NCBI GenBank assembly: GCA_001896885.1
Contig: MKRJ01000036.1
Location: forward strand, 51,250 to 115,249
Reading direction: 5' to 3'
DNA: 64,000 nt
Source: Rhizobiales bacterium 65-79
Lineage (GTDB): Bacteria; Pseudomonadota; Alphaproteobacteria; Rhizobiales; Rhizobiaceae
Both the position numbers and the translations under genes were made by a program. Numbering within the stretch: the first letter of the stretch is position 1; each line of letters begins with the position of its first letter. Below the pieces are notes generated by a model. It was not told where the DNA came from. It made no database searches and was given only the letters and a program-made list of their open reading frames with translations. Shown here one piece after another: positions 43,532-52,800 of this stretch.

Positions 43532-44385
43532 CCGAACAGCCGCTGGTCGAAATCTCCGCACTGGACATCTCCTTCACCACCAAATCCGGAAGGGTGGATG
43601 CGGTGCGAGGCGTCAGCTTCACCATGGGGCGGGAGCGCCTCGGCATCGTTGGGGAATCCGGCTCCGGCAAATCCCTGACGGCCCGTTGCCTGCTCGGGAT
43701 ACTGCCTGCCAATGCGGAGGTCCGGTCCAGGCATATCGTCTTCGACGGCATTCGTGTCGATACCGCCGGCGAGGCGGAGATGCGCCGGCTGCGCGGCCGA
43801 CGGATCGGTATGATCCTGCAGGATCCCAAATACTCGCTCAACCCGCTGCTCACCGTGTCGCAGCAGCTTTGTGAGATGTTTTCCATTCATCGCGTCGGCA
43901 ACCGCGCCGAGGCCAGGGCGAAGGCAATCGATCTGCTGCGGGCCGTCGGCTTCACGGACGCCGACCGTGTCATGGCCTCCTACCCGCACGAATTGTCGGG
44001 CGGCATGGGCCAGCGGGCGATGATCGCGATGATGCTGATGACGGATCCCGATCTCATTGTCGCGGACGAACCCACCTCGGCCCTCGACGTGACCGTGAAG
44101 CTGAAGGTGCTGGACACCATGGATCGCATGGTGCGCGAGCGTCGCATGGGGCTGGTCCTCATCAGCCACGACCTCAATCTTGTCGCCGCTTATTGCGACC
44201 GTATCCTGATCATGTATCGCGGTCGCGTGGTGGAGACGTTGAATTCCCCCGATCTGGCTGCCGCGCGCCACCCCTACACGCGGGCGCTGGTCGATTCGCT
44301 TCCGAGGCTCGACCGCCAGGTCGACCGGCTCAAGACGCTCGACCGTGGCGCCGACTGGACCCGATGGGAAAACGCCGGTGCTTGA
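43528..44385 (+). CDS. ABC transporter ATP-binding protein, DppD/OppD type
   Basis: A 285-residue ATPase with Walker A 'GESGSGKSLTAR', Q-loop 'MILQDPKYSLNPLLTVSQQL', signature 'LSGGMGQRAMIAMML', Walker B 'LIVADEPTSALDVT' and H-loop 'LVLISHDLNLVAAY'. The start overlaps the permease stop by four bases (ATGA). The usual C-terminal oligopeptide-transporter extension is short; the sequence ends soon after 'HPYTRALVDSLPRLD'. Confidence 0.92.
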   Translation: MTEQPLVEISALDISFTTKSGRVDAVRGVSFTMGRERLGIVGESGSGKSLTARCLLGILPANAEVRSRHIVFDGIRVDTAGEAEMRRLRGRRIGMILQDPKYSLNPLLTVSQQLCEMFSIHRVGNRAEARAKAIDLLRAVGFTDADRVMASYPHELSGGMGQRAMIAMMLMTDPDLIVADEPTSALDVTVKLKVLDTMDRMVRERRMGLVLISHDLNLVAAYCDRILIMYRGRVVETLNSPDLAAARHPYTRALVDSLPRLDRQVDRLKTLDRGADWTRWENAGA

Positions 44386-45139
44386 GGTCTCGCGTCTCTC
44401 GTTCTCCTACGCCGGCCGGCATGGGCCGGTGCCGATCCTGAAGGATATCTCTTTCAGCGTGCCGCGCGGCGGCGCCTACGGCGTCATTGGTGAATCCGGA
44501 TCGGGCAAATCCACCTTGCTCCGGCTCCTTTCCGGCCTCGCCCGACCCGTTGAAGGACAGATCCTCGTCGACGGCGCTCCGGCCGTTCGCTGGAGCGGCA
44601 AGATGCGGCGGCGCGTCCAGTTCGTCATGCAGGACCCCTATGCATCGTTGCATCCACTCAAGACGATCAACAGCGCCCTCGGCGAACCGTTGCGCATCCA
44701 TGGGGAGCGCGACATTCCCGCGCGGGTGGAAAAGGCGCTTGCACAGGTGGGTCTAGACGCGTCCTTCCGCTTCCGGTTCCCGCACCAACTCTCCGGCGGC
44801 CAGCGACAGCGCGTCGCCATCGCGCGGGCGCTGATCATCAATCCTGAAATCGTTTTGCTCGATGAGCCGACATCGGCCCTCGACGTCTCCGTACAGGCTG
44901 AGGTTCTCAACCTGCTCAAGGATCTGCAGGAGGAGAGGCAACTCACCTTCGTGCTCGTCAGCCACGATCTCGCTGTCGTCGCGCATATGTGCGACAGGGC
45001 TTCGGTCCTCCATTCCGGCTCAATCGTGGAAACACTCGAGGCTCGCGACCTGCGCGCGGGCAATTGCTCTCATCCCTACAGCAAAGAACTGATGGCCAGC
45101 GCCCGCGTCGGGCTCCCGGCCCTGGAGGTTGAACAATGA
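44345..45139 (+). CDS. ABC transporter ATP-binding protein, DppF/OppF type
   Basis: A 264-residue ATPase: Walker A 'GESGSGKSTLLRLLSG', 'FVMQDPYASLHPLKTI', signature 'LSGGQRQRVAIARALI', Walker B 'EIVLLDEPTSALDVSVQAEV' and 'FVLVSHDLAVVAHM'. Two GTG starts are possible: 44345, overlapping the previous gene by 41 bases, and 44378, overlapping by 8 bases; the second is more natural for a coupled gene, and family sequence begins right there (Val-Leu-Glu-Val). Confidence 0.9.
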   Translation: MAPTGPDGKTPVLEVSRLSFSYAGRHGPVPILKDISFSVPRGGAYGVIGESGSGKSTLLRLLSGLARPVEGQILVDGAPAVRWSGKMRRRVQFVMQDPYASLHPLKTINSALGEPLRIHGERDIPARVEKALAQVGLDASFRFRFPHQLSGGQRQRVAIARALIINPEIVLLDEPTSALDVSVQAEVLNLLKDLQEERQLTFVLVSHDLAVVAHMCDRASVLHSGSIVETLEARDLRAGNCSHPYSKELMASARVGLPALEVEQ

Positions 45140-46089
45140 TCCCCATAATCATCGATTGCGATCCCGGTATCGACGATACGGCGGCGCTGATCCTCGCGAC
45201 CGCGGCGGCGCCGGAATTGAAGCTGCTGGGCGTCACCACCGTTTTCGGCAACGTGCCCGTGGAACGCACGACCCTAAACGCCCTCAAGGTGATGGAACTT
45301 TGCGGCTCCGGGCACGTGCCCGTAGCCAAAGGCTGCGCGCGGCCAGTATTGCGCCCGGCGCGCAACGCGCAGTTCATTCACGGTGCGACCGGTCTGGGGC
45401 GCGTCGACCTGCCGGAGCCGAAGGCGCACCCTGTCGCGCAGCACGGCGTCGACTTCCTGATCGAAACGATCCGGGGCGCTCCCGCACCGATCACGCTGGT
45501 GGCGGTGGGTCCGCTGACGAACGTGGCACTGGCCATTGTCAAAGAACCGGAGGTCATGAGGCAGCTTGAGCGTATCGTGATCATGGGAGGTACGCTGCGC
45601 GGATTGGGCAACATGCCCAATACGTCGAGCTTCAACGTCTATGCCGATCCGCATGCCACCGAAATCGTGCTGCGCTCCGGACTGCCGCTGGTCATCTGCA
45701 CTATCGATGCCACCCATATGGTCCGCAGCACCCCGAGGCAGCTCAAGCTCCTCCGCGAAGTGGGCAACCGCCACGCCGGGGTCCTAGCCGACCTCTTCGA
45801 GGAACATGCTTTCGAGGGCACCCCGGAGCAGCTGGCGGCGGACACTCCGGTGGGAGGCTGCATGCACGACCCATGCTGCATCGCCTATCTTCTGGCGCCT
45901 GACATATTCGGCGGCCGGATGGTCAACGTCCAGGTCGACACCTCCAGCGAGCTTTCGATGGGGCGCACCGTCATCGACTGGTGGGGTCATTCCGATAACC
46001 CGCCGAATGCCTTCGTCATAAACCGGGCCGACCCCGAAGCGTTCTTCGACCTGCTCCGGGGCAAAGTAGCTTTGCTCGGCAATTTTTGA
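45136..46089 (+). CDS. Inosine-uridine preferring nucleoside hydrolase family protein
   Basis: A 317-residue enzyme with the Ca-binding N-terminal signature 'IIDCDPGIDDTAALILA', 'HGATGLGRVDLPEPKA', 'ITLVAVGPLTNVALAI', 'IVIMGGTLRGLGNMPNTSSF' and 'FNVYADPHATEIVL'. It cleaves the N-glycosidic bond of a (deoxy)ribonucleoside, giving base and free pentose. The start overlaps the ATPase stop (ATGA), so it belongs to the importer operon; together with the divergent kinase, aldolase and RpiB it suggests import and breakdown of a nucleoside or glycoside. Confidence 0.92.
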   Translation: MIPIIIDCDPGIDDTAALILATAAAPELKLLGVTTVFGNVPVERTTLNALKVMELCGSGHVPVAKGCARPVLRPARNAQFIHGATGLGRVDLPEPKAHPVAQHGVDFLIETIRGAPAPITLVAVGPLTNVALAIVKEPEVMRQLERIVIMGGTLRGLGNMPNTSSFNVYADPHATEIVLRSGLPLVICTIDATHMVRSTPRQLKLLREVGNRHAGVLADLFEEHAFEGTPEQLAADTPVGGCMHDPCCIAYLLAPDIFGGRMVNVQVDTSSELSMGRTVIDWWGHSDNPPNAFVINRADPEAFFDLLRGKVALLGNF

Positions 46090-46108
46090 AGACAGAGACA
46101 GGCCACTC

Positions 46109-46130
46109 GATAAGCGCTGCCAGCGCTATC
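46109..46130. terminator. Hairpin between the convergent nucleoside hydrolase and ialB genes
   Basis: AGCGCTG (46113-46119) and CAGCGCT (46121-46127) are perfect inverse complements around a single C, extended by GAT/ATC with one bulge. It lies in the 140-base gap between converging genes. No T-tract follows, so terminator function is only suggested by position. Confidence 0.4.
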
Positions 46131-46229
46131 GCCGCAAATTCTTAACAGCCTTGAGCCTCGCAACTTGATCTGCGTGTGCGCCTCGATGAACCGTCGCTCA
46201 CGCCATTTCCGCCAAATGGCATGTTCCTA

Positions 46230-46856
46230 TCACTTCGACAGGGAGGCGGTTCGCGCAAGGGCCGTTCCGAAGCTCGCCAGCGGGACGCTGAAGGTGATCG
46301 GCTGCTGGGTATCGAAGACCGTGCCCACGATCTTGAGCGTCGTGCCCGCCGTCATCTGCTGGATCATCTTGTGATCGATGCCGACGGGCACGAGACAGCC
46401 GCCCGACAGGCATGTGCTGAATGGCAGGACCTGCGAGACCTTCTGGTCGTCGACGGCCAGCGTCACGCCCTTCGAGACGGCGAGGCCGAACGGCAGCACG
46501 ATCGTGGCGGCGGCCTCGTCCGTCGATCTGGCGAAAATCTCAATCGCCAGAAGCCTTTGGTTCGTCTTGTTGTTGAACTGCTGCTGCGACATGCTGCAGT
46601 TCTTCAGATTGTTCGCCACCTGGCAGTTCACCGACCAGCGCGCATAGGTTTCGGAAAGCGAGGAAGCTCCGCCGGGCAGGAGCGGCGCGGCACTCGCGGA
46701 CGGCTGCGGCGCCGGCTTGTCGGTCTTTTGCTCCGCGCCCGCGGCGATCGCGGGAATGGCAAAGGCAGCCGAGAACAGCATGGCGCCGGCCGCCAAGGCT
46801 ATCGCCGGCAGGCGGCGCCCACAGGAAGAGGCGTACAATTTCGGACGAACAACCAT
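46230..46856 (-). CDS. IalB-family (invasion-associated locus B) exported protein
   Basis: A 208-residue protein. A signal peptide spans about 12-38 (ending Ala-Ile-Ala-Ala). After an Ala/Pro/Ser-rich linker the IalB domain (about 65-208) has 'WSVNCQVANNLKNCSMSQQQ', 'LPFGLAVSKGVTLAVDDQ', 'FSTCLSGGCLVPVGID' and 'ITFSVPLASFGTALART', with two presumed disulfide pairs. Bartonella IalB promotes red-cell invasion, but the family is also common in free-living rhizobia, where its role is unknown. The ATG comes 3 bases after the autotransporter stop (TGACCATGG), so the two are coupled in one operon. Confidence 0.85.
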   Translation of the reverse strand: MVVRPKLYASSCGRRLPAIALAAGAMLFSAAFAIPAIAAGAEQKTDKPAPQPSASAAPLLPGGASSLSETYARWSVNCQVANNLKNCSMSQQQFNNKTNQRLLAIEIFARSTDEAAATIVLPFGLAVSKGVTLAVDDQKVSQVLPFSTCLSGGCLVPVGIDHKMIQQMTAGTTLKIVGTVFDTQQPITFSVPLASFGTALARTASLSK

Positions 46857-46859
46857 GGG

Positions 46860-49800
46860 TCAGAACCTGATCTTCAGATTGGCGCTTATTGCGTGCTGTC
46901 TCACATTTTCGCCGAACGCGCCATCATAGTGCACAGCGAGGCCGACGCGGTTCAGTCCTTTCAGCTCGATGCCGGCGCCGACGCGGTAGAGCGGCGAATC
47001 GAGCGCCTCGGTCAGGTGCAGCGGCGGCGCGCCGAGGCCCTTGGCCGCAGAGAACTGGCCCTCGATCGCCCAGTCGACATTGGAGAACTGCACGCCGGCA
47101 TTGCCGTAGAGGCCGAGGCTGGTATTGGGGCCGAGCCGGATATCCCCGCCGATTTCGAGACCCGGCATCGCCGCGTAATAGACGTTCGACGAGCCGTCGA
47201 ACTCGAAAGCCGCGACCGACCCGCTTTCCTTGCCGGAAACCTGCAGCCATCGCGCGTCGAACTGAACGCTCGGCTGGATATAGACGCCGCCCCAATGCGC
47301 CGTATAGCCGAGCCTTGCCGAGCCGCCGAAAATGGCGCTGTCCTGCGTATAGGTGACGCTGTTGCCGATGCCGGGCAGGAGCAGCTCCGGCAGATAGTCG
47401 CCGATCAGAGTCTCGCCCGGAACGAAAGCCACCTGGTCGAGATGCGTGTCGCGCTCGCCCGAGAAGCTGCCGGTGCCGCCGCCAACGGCGAAATCGGCGA
47501 AATAATGGTTGTTCTGGTATTTGCCCAGCGCATAGGCCTGCCAGGATTGTCCCGTCGTCCTCGACAGGCGCTCGCCGTTGAACGAGATCGTCGAATCGAA
47601 TTCGGTCCGTCCGATCACGCCGCCAAGCGACCAGCTACGCCCGACTTCGCCGAGCACCCCCATCGAGAAGGTACGCAGCATGTCGTCGCGCCGCGTCGTC
47701 CCGGCCCCCGCGTCGCGCGCGTAATCGGCATCCGGGCTGACATTGAACCAGATGCAGCGGCCGTCATTGCCGTCGGTGGCGGGATCGCACTTGCGGGCCG
47801 TGTCGAGCAGGATGTCGGCCGAGCGGTTGACCATGTCGAACGTGTGCACCGCGTAATGCGGCGTCAACCGAACCAACGCCTCGCCGATTTCCTCGGTCGT
47901 CGGCAGCATGCGTACCATGTTGATGAGCCGTGCCATCGGATTGTCGGGACTGGAAGCGCCCTCGATCGCATCGAGATAGTCGGCCATCTGGTAGACGCCC
48001 GGGTCCTTCACGCCGGACGCCGGATCGTGGGCGAGATCCGAGAAGGTCGGATTGTCGGCGTAGAGGACGAGGTCGGTGCCGTTGTCGACCCGCGTCTGGA
48101 AATTGAAGCCGGCATAGGGGTGCAGCGTCGTCGGCGTGATGCCGCTGTCGACCATGGACGCGCCTTTCGCCAGGACGTATTCGGTGAACAGCTTGTCGAT
48201 CGACAGGAAGTTCAGCGGCGCCGTGCCGGCGAAATCGCCATTGCCAGAGAGGGTCATGGCGTCGGTGACCTGGTTGTCCAGATCGATATCGGTGGTGAAG
48301 TCGCCGTCGCTCGACTGGGTGAAACCGCCGCCGACGGTGATGGCATCCACAACGCCGATACCCTTGTTGGTCATGTGGCCTTCATTGAAGAACAGGCCCC
48401 CGCCGAGATCGATGCTTTCGAGGCCTACCATCGAGGCTCCGCGGAAATTGTGGAAGCCGTTGTTTCCTCCGCCAAGATCGATGTTGCCGATGATGCGGCC
48501 CAGCGTATCGCCCGAAGGCGAATTGTCGATCTGGTCGTTGCCGGAGGTGCCGGTGATCGTGAGCGGGCTGAAATCGTCGAACAGCGACGCCAGGATGGCG
48601 TTGGTCGGCACGTCCGGAGCGGGCGGGATGGTCACGTCGAAAGGCGAGAACAGCGGCTCTTCCAGGGCGAATGCCGTCACGGGCGGCGTATAGACCTGAT
48701 AGGTGAAGCTGCCCCCCATCGCATAGGTCAGGCTGTGGTTCGTCACCGTGTTGTCCGCGCCGCCGACCAGCATTGCGGCGACGCCCGTCCCCGATCCGCC
48801 GATCGTATAGGCGCCGTCGAGGTTTAGCTGGATGTTGCCCTTGATCCCCTGCGCCGTGCTTTCGCCATAGGCGGCGATCGAATCCGCGCCCTGCGCGAAC
48901 AGATTGCCCCCGGCGGTAAGCGTGACCGCGCTCGAATTGCCCTGGCCGGTCGCGCTCTGGCCGAACATGGCGTACGAGCTTGCGCCCTTGACCCAGACCT
49001 GGCTGTCGGTGCTCGCCGTCGCCGCCGCCGCGTCTCCGACGCCGCCGCGCGAGCCCGCCGCCGACTGACCCATGGCGAGCGAATCGGTGCCGCCGGCGCC
49101 GCCGCCGCCGCCGACTGCCTGGGCGACGATGCCGTGCGCCCGGTCGCCGTCGGTCTCGATCGCGCCGGACTGCTCGATGATGACCGTGCCGCCCGTCCCT
49201 TTCGAGCCGCCGGGTGTGGTGAACCCTACCCCATTGGCGCCGTCGCCATCGTCGTCGGTGCCGAAGCGGCCGAAGCCGGCGCCGCCGAAACCGCCGCCGC
49301 CGCCGATCGACTGCGCGATGATCGCGATCGAGTCCTTGCCGTGCGTGACGATGGTGCCGGTACGCTTGACCGTGACATCGCCGCCATCGCCGCCGTCGCC
49401 GCCGAGCCCGCCGATGGCGATCCCGTTCGAGGTCTTGCCGCCGGCGTCCCCGCCATAGCCGCCGCCACCACCGATCGACTGGGCGACCACGCCGTGGGCG
49501 CGCTCTCCGAACGTCTCGATCGCGCCGGACACGGTGACCTCCACCTTGCCGCCATTGCCGCCATTGCCGCCGAATCCGCCAAGCTGCATGGTGAAGGAAT
49601 CGTTGCTCGCCTCCTTCTTGCCGGTGTCGTCCCCGCTCTCGTCGTCCCCGCCCTCGTCATCCCCGCCCGCTTCTCTCTCGGCCGTGCCTGCCGAGACGGT
49701 GCCGCCATAGCCGCCGCCGCCGCCGATCGATTGGGCGAAGATGCCGATGGCGCCATCCTTGTTGGTGGTGATGATGCCGTCGTTGGTGACGATGACGTGG

Positions 49801-52800
49801 CCGCCGTCGGCGCCCTTGCCGCTGGGGGCAGAGAACGCGCCGCCGATATCCATCTTGGCCGAAGAGGCGCTGGCGGCCGCGCCGGAGGCACCGCCGCCGC
49901 CGCCGATCGACTGGGCGAAGATGCCGTGCGACAGGTAGCCGTCCGTGGTGATCCTGCCATGGTTCTCGACGGTCACGTCGCCGCCGCCATTGCCTTCGCC
50001 GCCGAAGCCGCCGATGGAAAACGTGACGGCCATTTCCTTGGCCTTGCCGGTCTCGGTCGAACCGCCGCCTGCCGCGCCGCCGCCACCGCCGATCGACTGC
50101 GCGAAGATGCCGTAGGAATTGTCGCCCAGCGTCTGGATCGTTCCGCTTGCATTGTTGATCACGTGGACGAAGTGGCTTTCGCCGCCGTCGCCACCAAGCC
50201 CTCCCAGCGCCAGCGCGATGGAGAACTTGGCATCCGCCGCCGAGGAACCCGCCGCGCCGCCGACGCCGCCCGAGCCGCCGATCGATTGCGCCATGATACC
50301 GTGGGAGTTGGCCTTCTCGGTCCGGATGGCGCCGTCATTGGTGACGTGGACCTCGCCGCCGTCGCCGCCGCCCGCGCCCGAGCCGCCCATGGTGAACTTG
50401 ACGTCCACCGTGCCGCCGTCGCTGCCCGTGCTCTTTCCCGCGCCGCCCGAGCCGCCGCCGCCGCCTACCGACTGGGCGAAGATGCCGATCGAATTTTCCT
50501 GCTTCGTCCAGATGACGCCGTTGGCCTTGTTGGTGACGTCGACCTCCATGCCGTTGCCGGCGCTGCCGCCGGCGCCGCCGATGCCGCCGCCGATCGCATA
50601 TTCGGCCTTGGCCCCGGCCGAGGCCGAGCCGCCGACGCCGCCGCCGCCGCCGATAGAGCTGGCGCTGATGCCATAGGAGAAGGCGCCGTTGGTGATGATC
50701 AAGTTGTCGTTCGTGACGGACACCTCGCCGCCGTCGCCGGCGGTGCCGCCCGGCAGCGCAAGCGCCACGCCGATCGATACCGTTGTCTTGCCGTCGTCGT
50801 TCTTGCCTTTTTCGCTGCTATCGCTGCCGCTGTCGTCATCGCCTCCGCTGTCGTCATCGTCCCCGGTCAGGACGTCCTCGTCGGAAGCCGAGGCTGCGCC
50901 CGCCGCGCCGCCGCCGCCGCCCACCGACATGGCGACGATGCCCGACGAGCCGAAGCCCGAGGTGCTGATGATGCCGGTATTGTCCACCGTCACCTTCATG
51001 GCGTTCGCGGCGCCGCCGCCCGAACCGCCCAGGCCCATATTGACATTGACGCTGGTCTGGCTGGTGCCGCCGACATTGTAGGATTTGGCCGTGCTGGAAC
51101 CGCCGATGCCGCCACCGCCGCCGATCGACTGCGCGATGATGCCGTTGGAGAAATCACCCGTTGTGGTCAGGTTGCCCGAGTTGACGACATCCACCGTGTT
51201 GCCGTAGCCGCCCTGCCCGCCGCTGCCGCCCATGGCAAAGTTGGCCGCGATATTGACACCGTCGCCACCGCCGACATTGGCGCTGCCGCCAGTGCTCGTG
51301 CCGCCATTGCCGCCACCGCCGCCGATCGACTGGGCGACGATGGCGCTCGAGGAATCGCCATCGGTGGAGATCGTCATCGCATTGGTGACGTGGACGTCGC
51401 CGCCATTGTTGCATTTCGCGGGCGTGCCGCCATTATTGTCGTCGTCGTAGCAGCCGCCGCCTTTGCCGCCGACGTTGACGGACGCAGTCACCGTGACGCT
51501 GTTGCCATAACCCCCGGCGCCGCCGAACGTATCGCCGCCATTGCCGCCGCCGCCGCCGATCGATTGCGCCAGGATGCCTGCCGCCTGGAACCCGTGGGTG
51601 ACGATCTCGCCGCCGCTGACGAGGCCCGTCTCCACCGTGACCGACTTGCCCTGGCCGCCATTGCCGCCATTGCCGCCGACGGCGACACCGAGATTGATCG
51701 CCACCTCGTCGCTGACGGCGCCCGCGATCGAGGTCGCCCGGCCGCCATTGCCGCCGCCGCCGCCGATCGACTGCGCCACGATGCCACCGGAGCCCGAGGC
51801 GGCCGTCAGCGAGACGATGTTCCCGTCGGCCTTGAGCGTGACATCGCCGCCCGAACCGCCGTCGCCGCCGCTGCCGCCCAGCGTGACCGCCACCGCCGCC
51901 GAGGCATAGAGGCCGGCGCTGAAGGCGCCGGCGACGGCCTTGCCGCCATTGCCACCCCCGCCGCCGATGGCCTGCGCGATAATGCCCTTGGCGCCCATGC
52001 CGCTGACAGTGATGTCTCCGGTATGGGTCACGCTCACGCCCATGGCGTCCCTGCCCGCGCCGCCACTGCCGCCGACCGCGACGCCGACGCCGACGAATGC
52101 GCCGACCGACACCGCGCCGGCATTGCCGCCATTGCCGCCGCCGCCGCCGACCGACTGCGCCAGGATGCCGTGCGCGAGATCGCCGGTGGTGGTTATCCTG
52201 GCGCTGTTGACGACTTCCACTTCGCCGCCATTGCCGCCGCCGCCGCCCGAACCGCCGACACCCACCGCCGTGAACAGGCCGCCCGCGCCGGCGACGCCGC
52301 CGTCGCCGCCCCCGCCGCCGATCGACTGCGCCAGGATGCCGATCGAGAGGTTGTCGCCGGTGGATATCTGGCCGGTATTGTGCACCGTCACCTTCTGGCT
52401 CGATCCGCCATCGTCCCCGGCGCCGCCGATGGCCAGCGATGGGCCGCCGACGGCGATCGCGAAGCCGCCCGAACCGCCGCCGCCGCCGATCGACTGCGCG
52501 AAGATGCCGTGCGACTGTATGCCTTCGGTGGTGATCGTGGCGCCGTTGGTCACGTCGACCGTGTTGCCGCCGCCGCCGCCCGCGCCCTTGCCCGCCACGC
52601 TGATGTTGAGCCCGAGACTGCCGGCCGCGGTGCCGCCGCCATTGCCGCCGCCGCCGCCCACCGACTGCGCCACGATGGCCGTGGAGCGATCGCCGATCGT
52701 ATGGATGGAGCCGCTGTCGATGGTGGCGCTGACCGTATTCGCCTCGCCGGCCGCGCCCGCCTGGCCGCCGACCGCGACCGAGGCCCCGGCGGCGAGGTCG

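Noticed and set aside
46176..48827. An 883-codon plus-strand frame over ialB and the autotransporter barrel
   Set aside because: It is antisense to two well-supported genes and shows only Arg/Glu/Ala-rich text with no recognisable domain.
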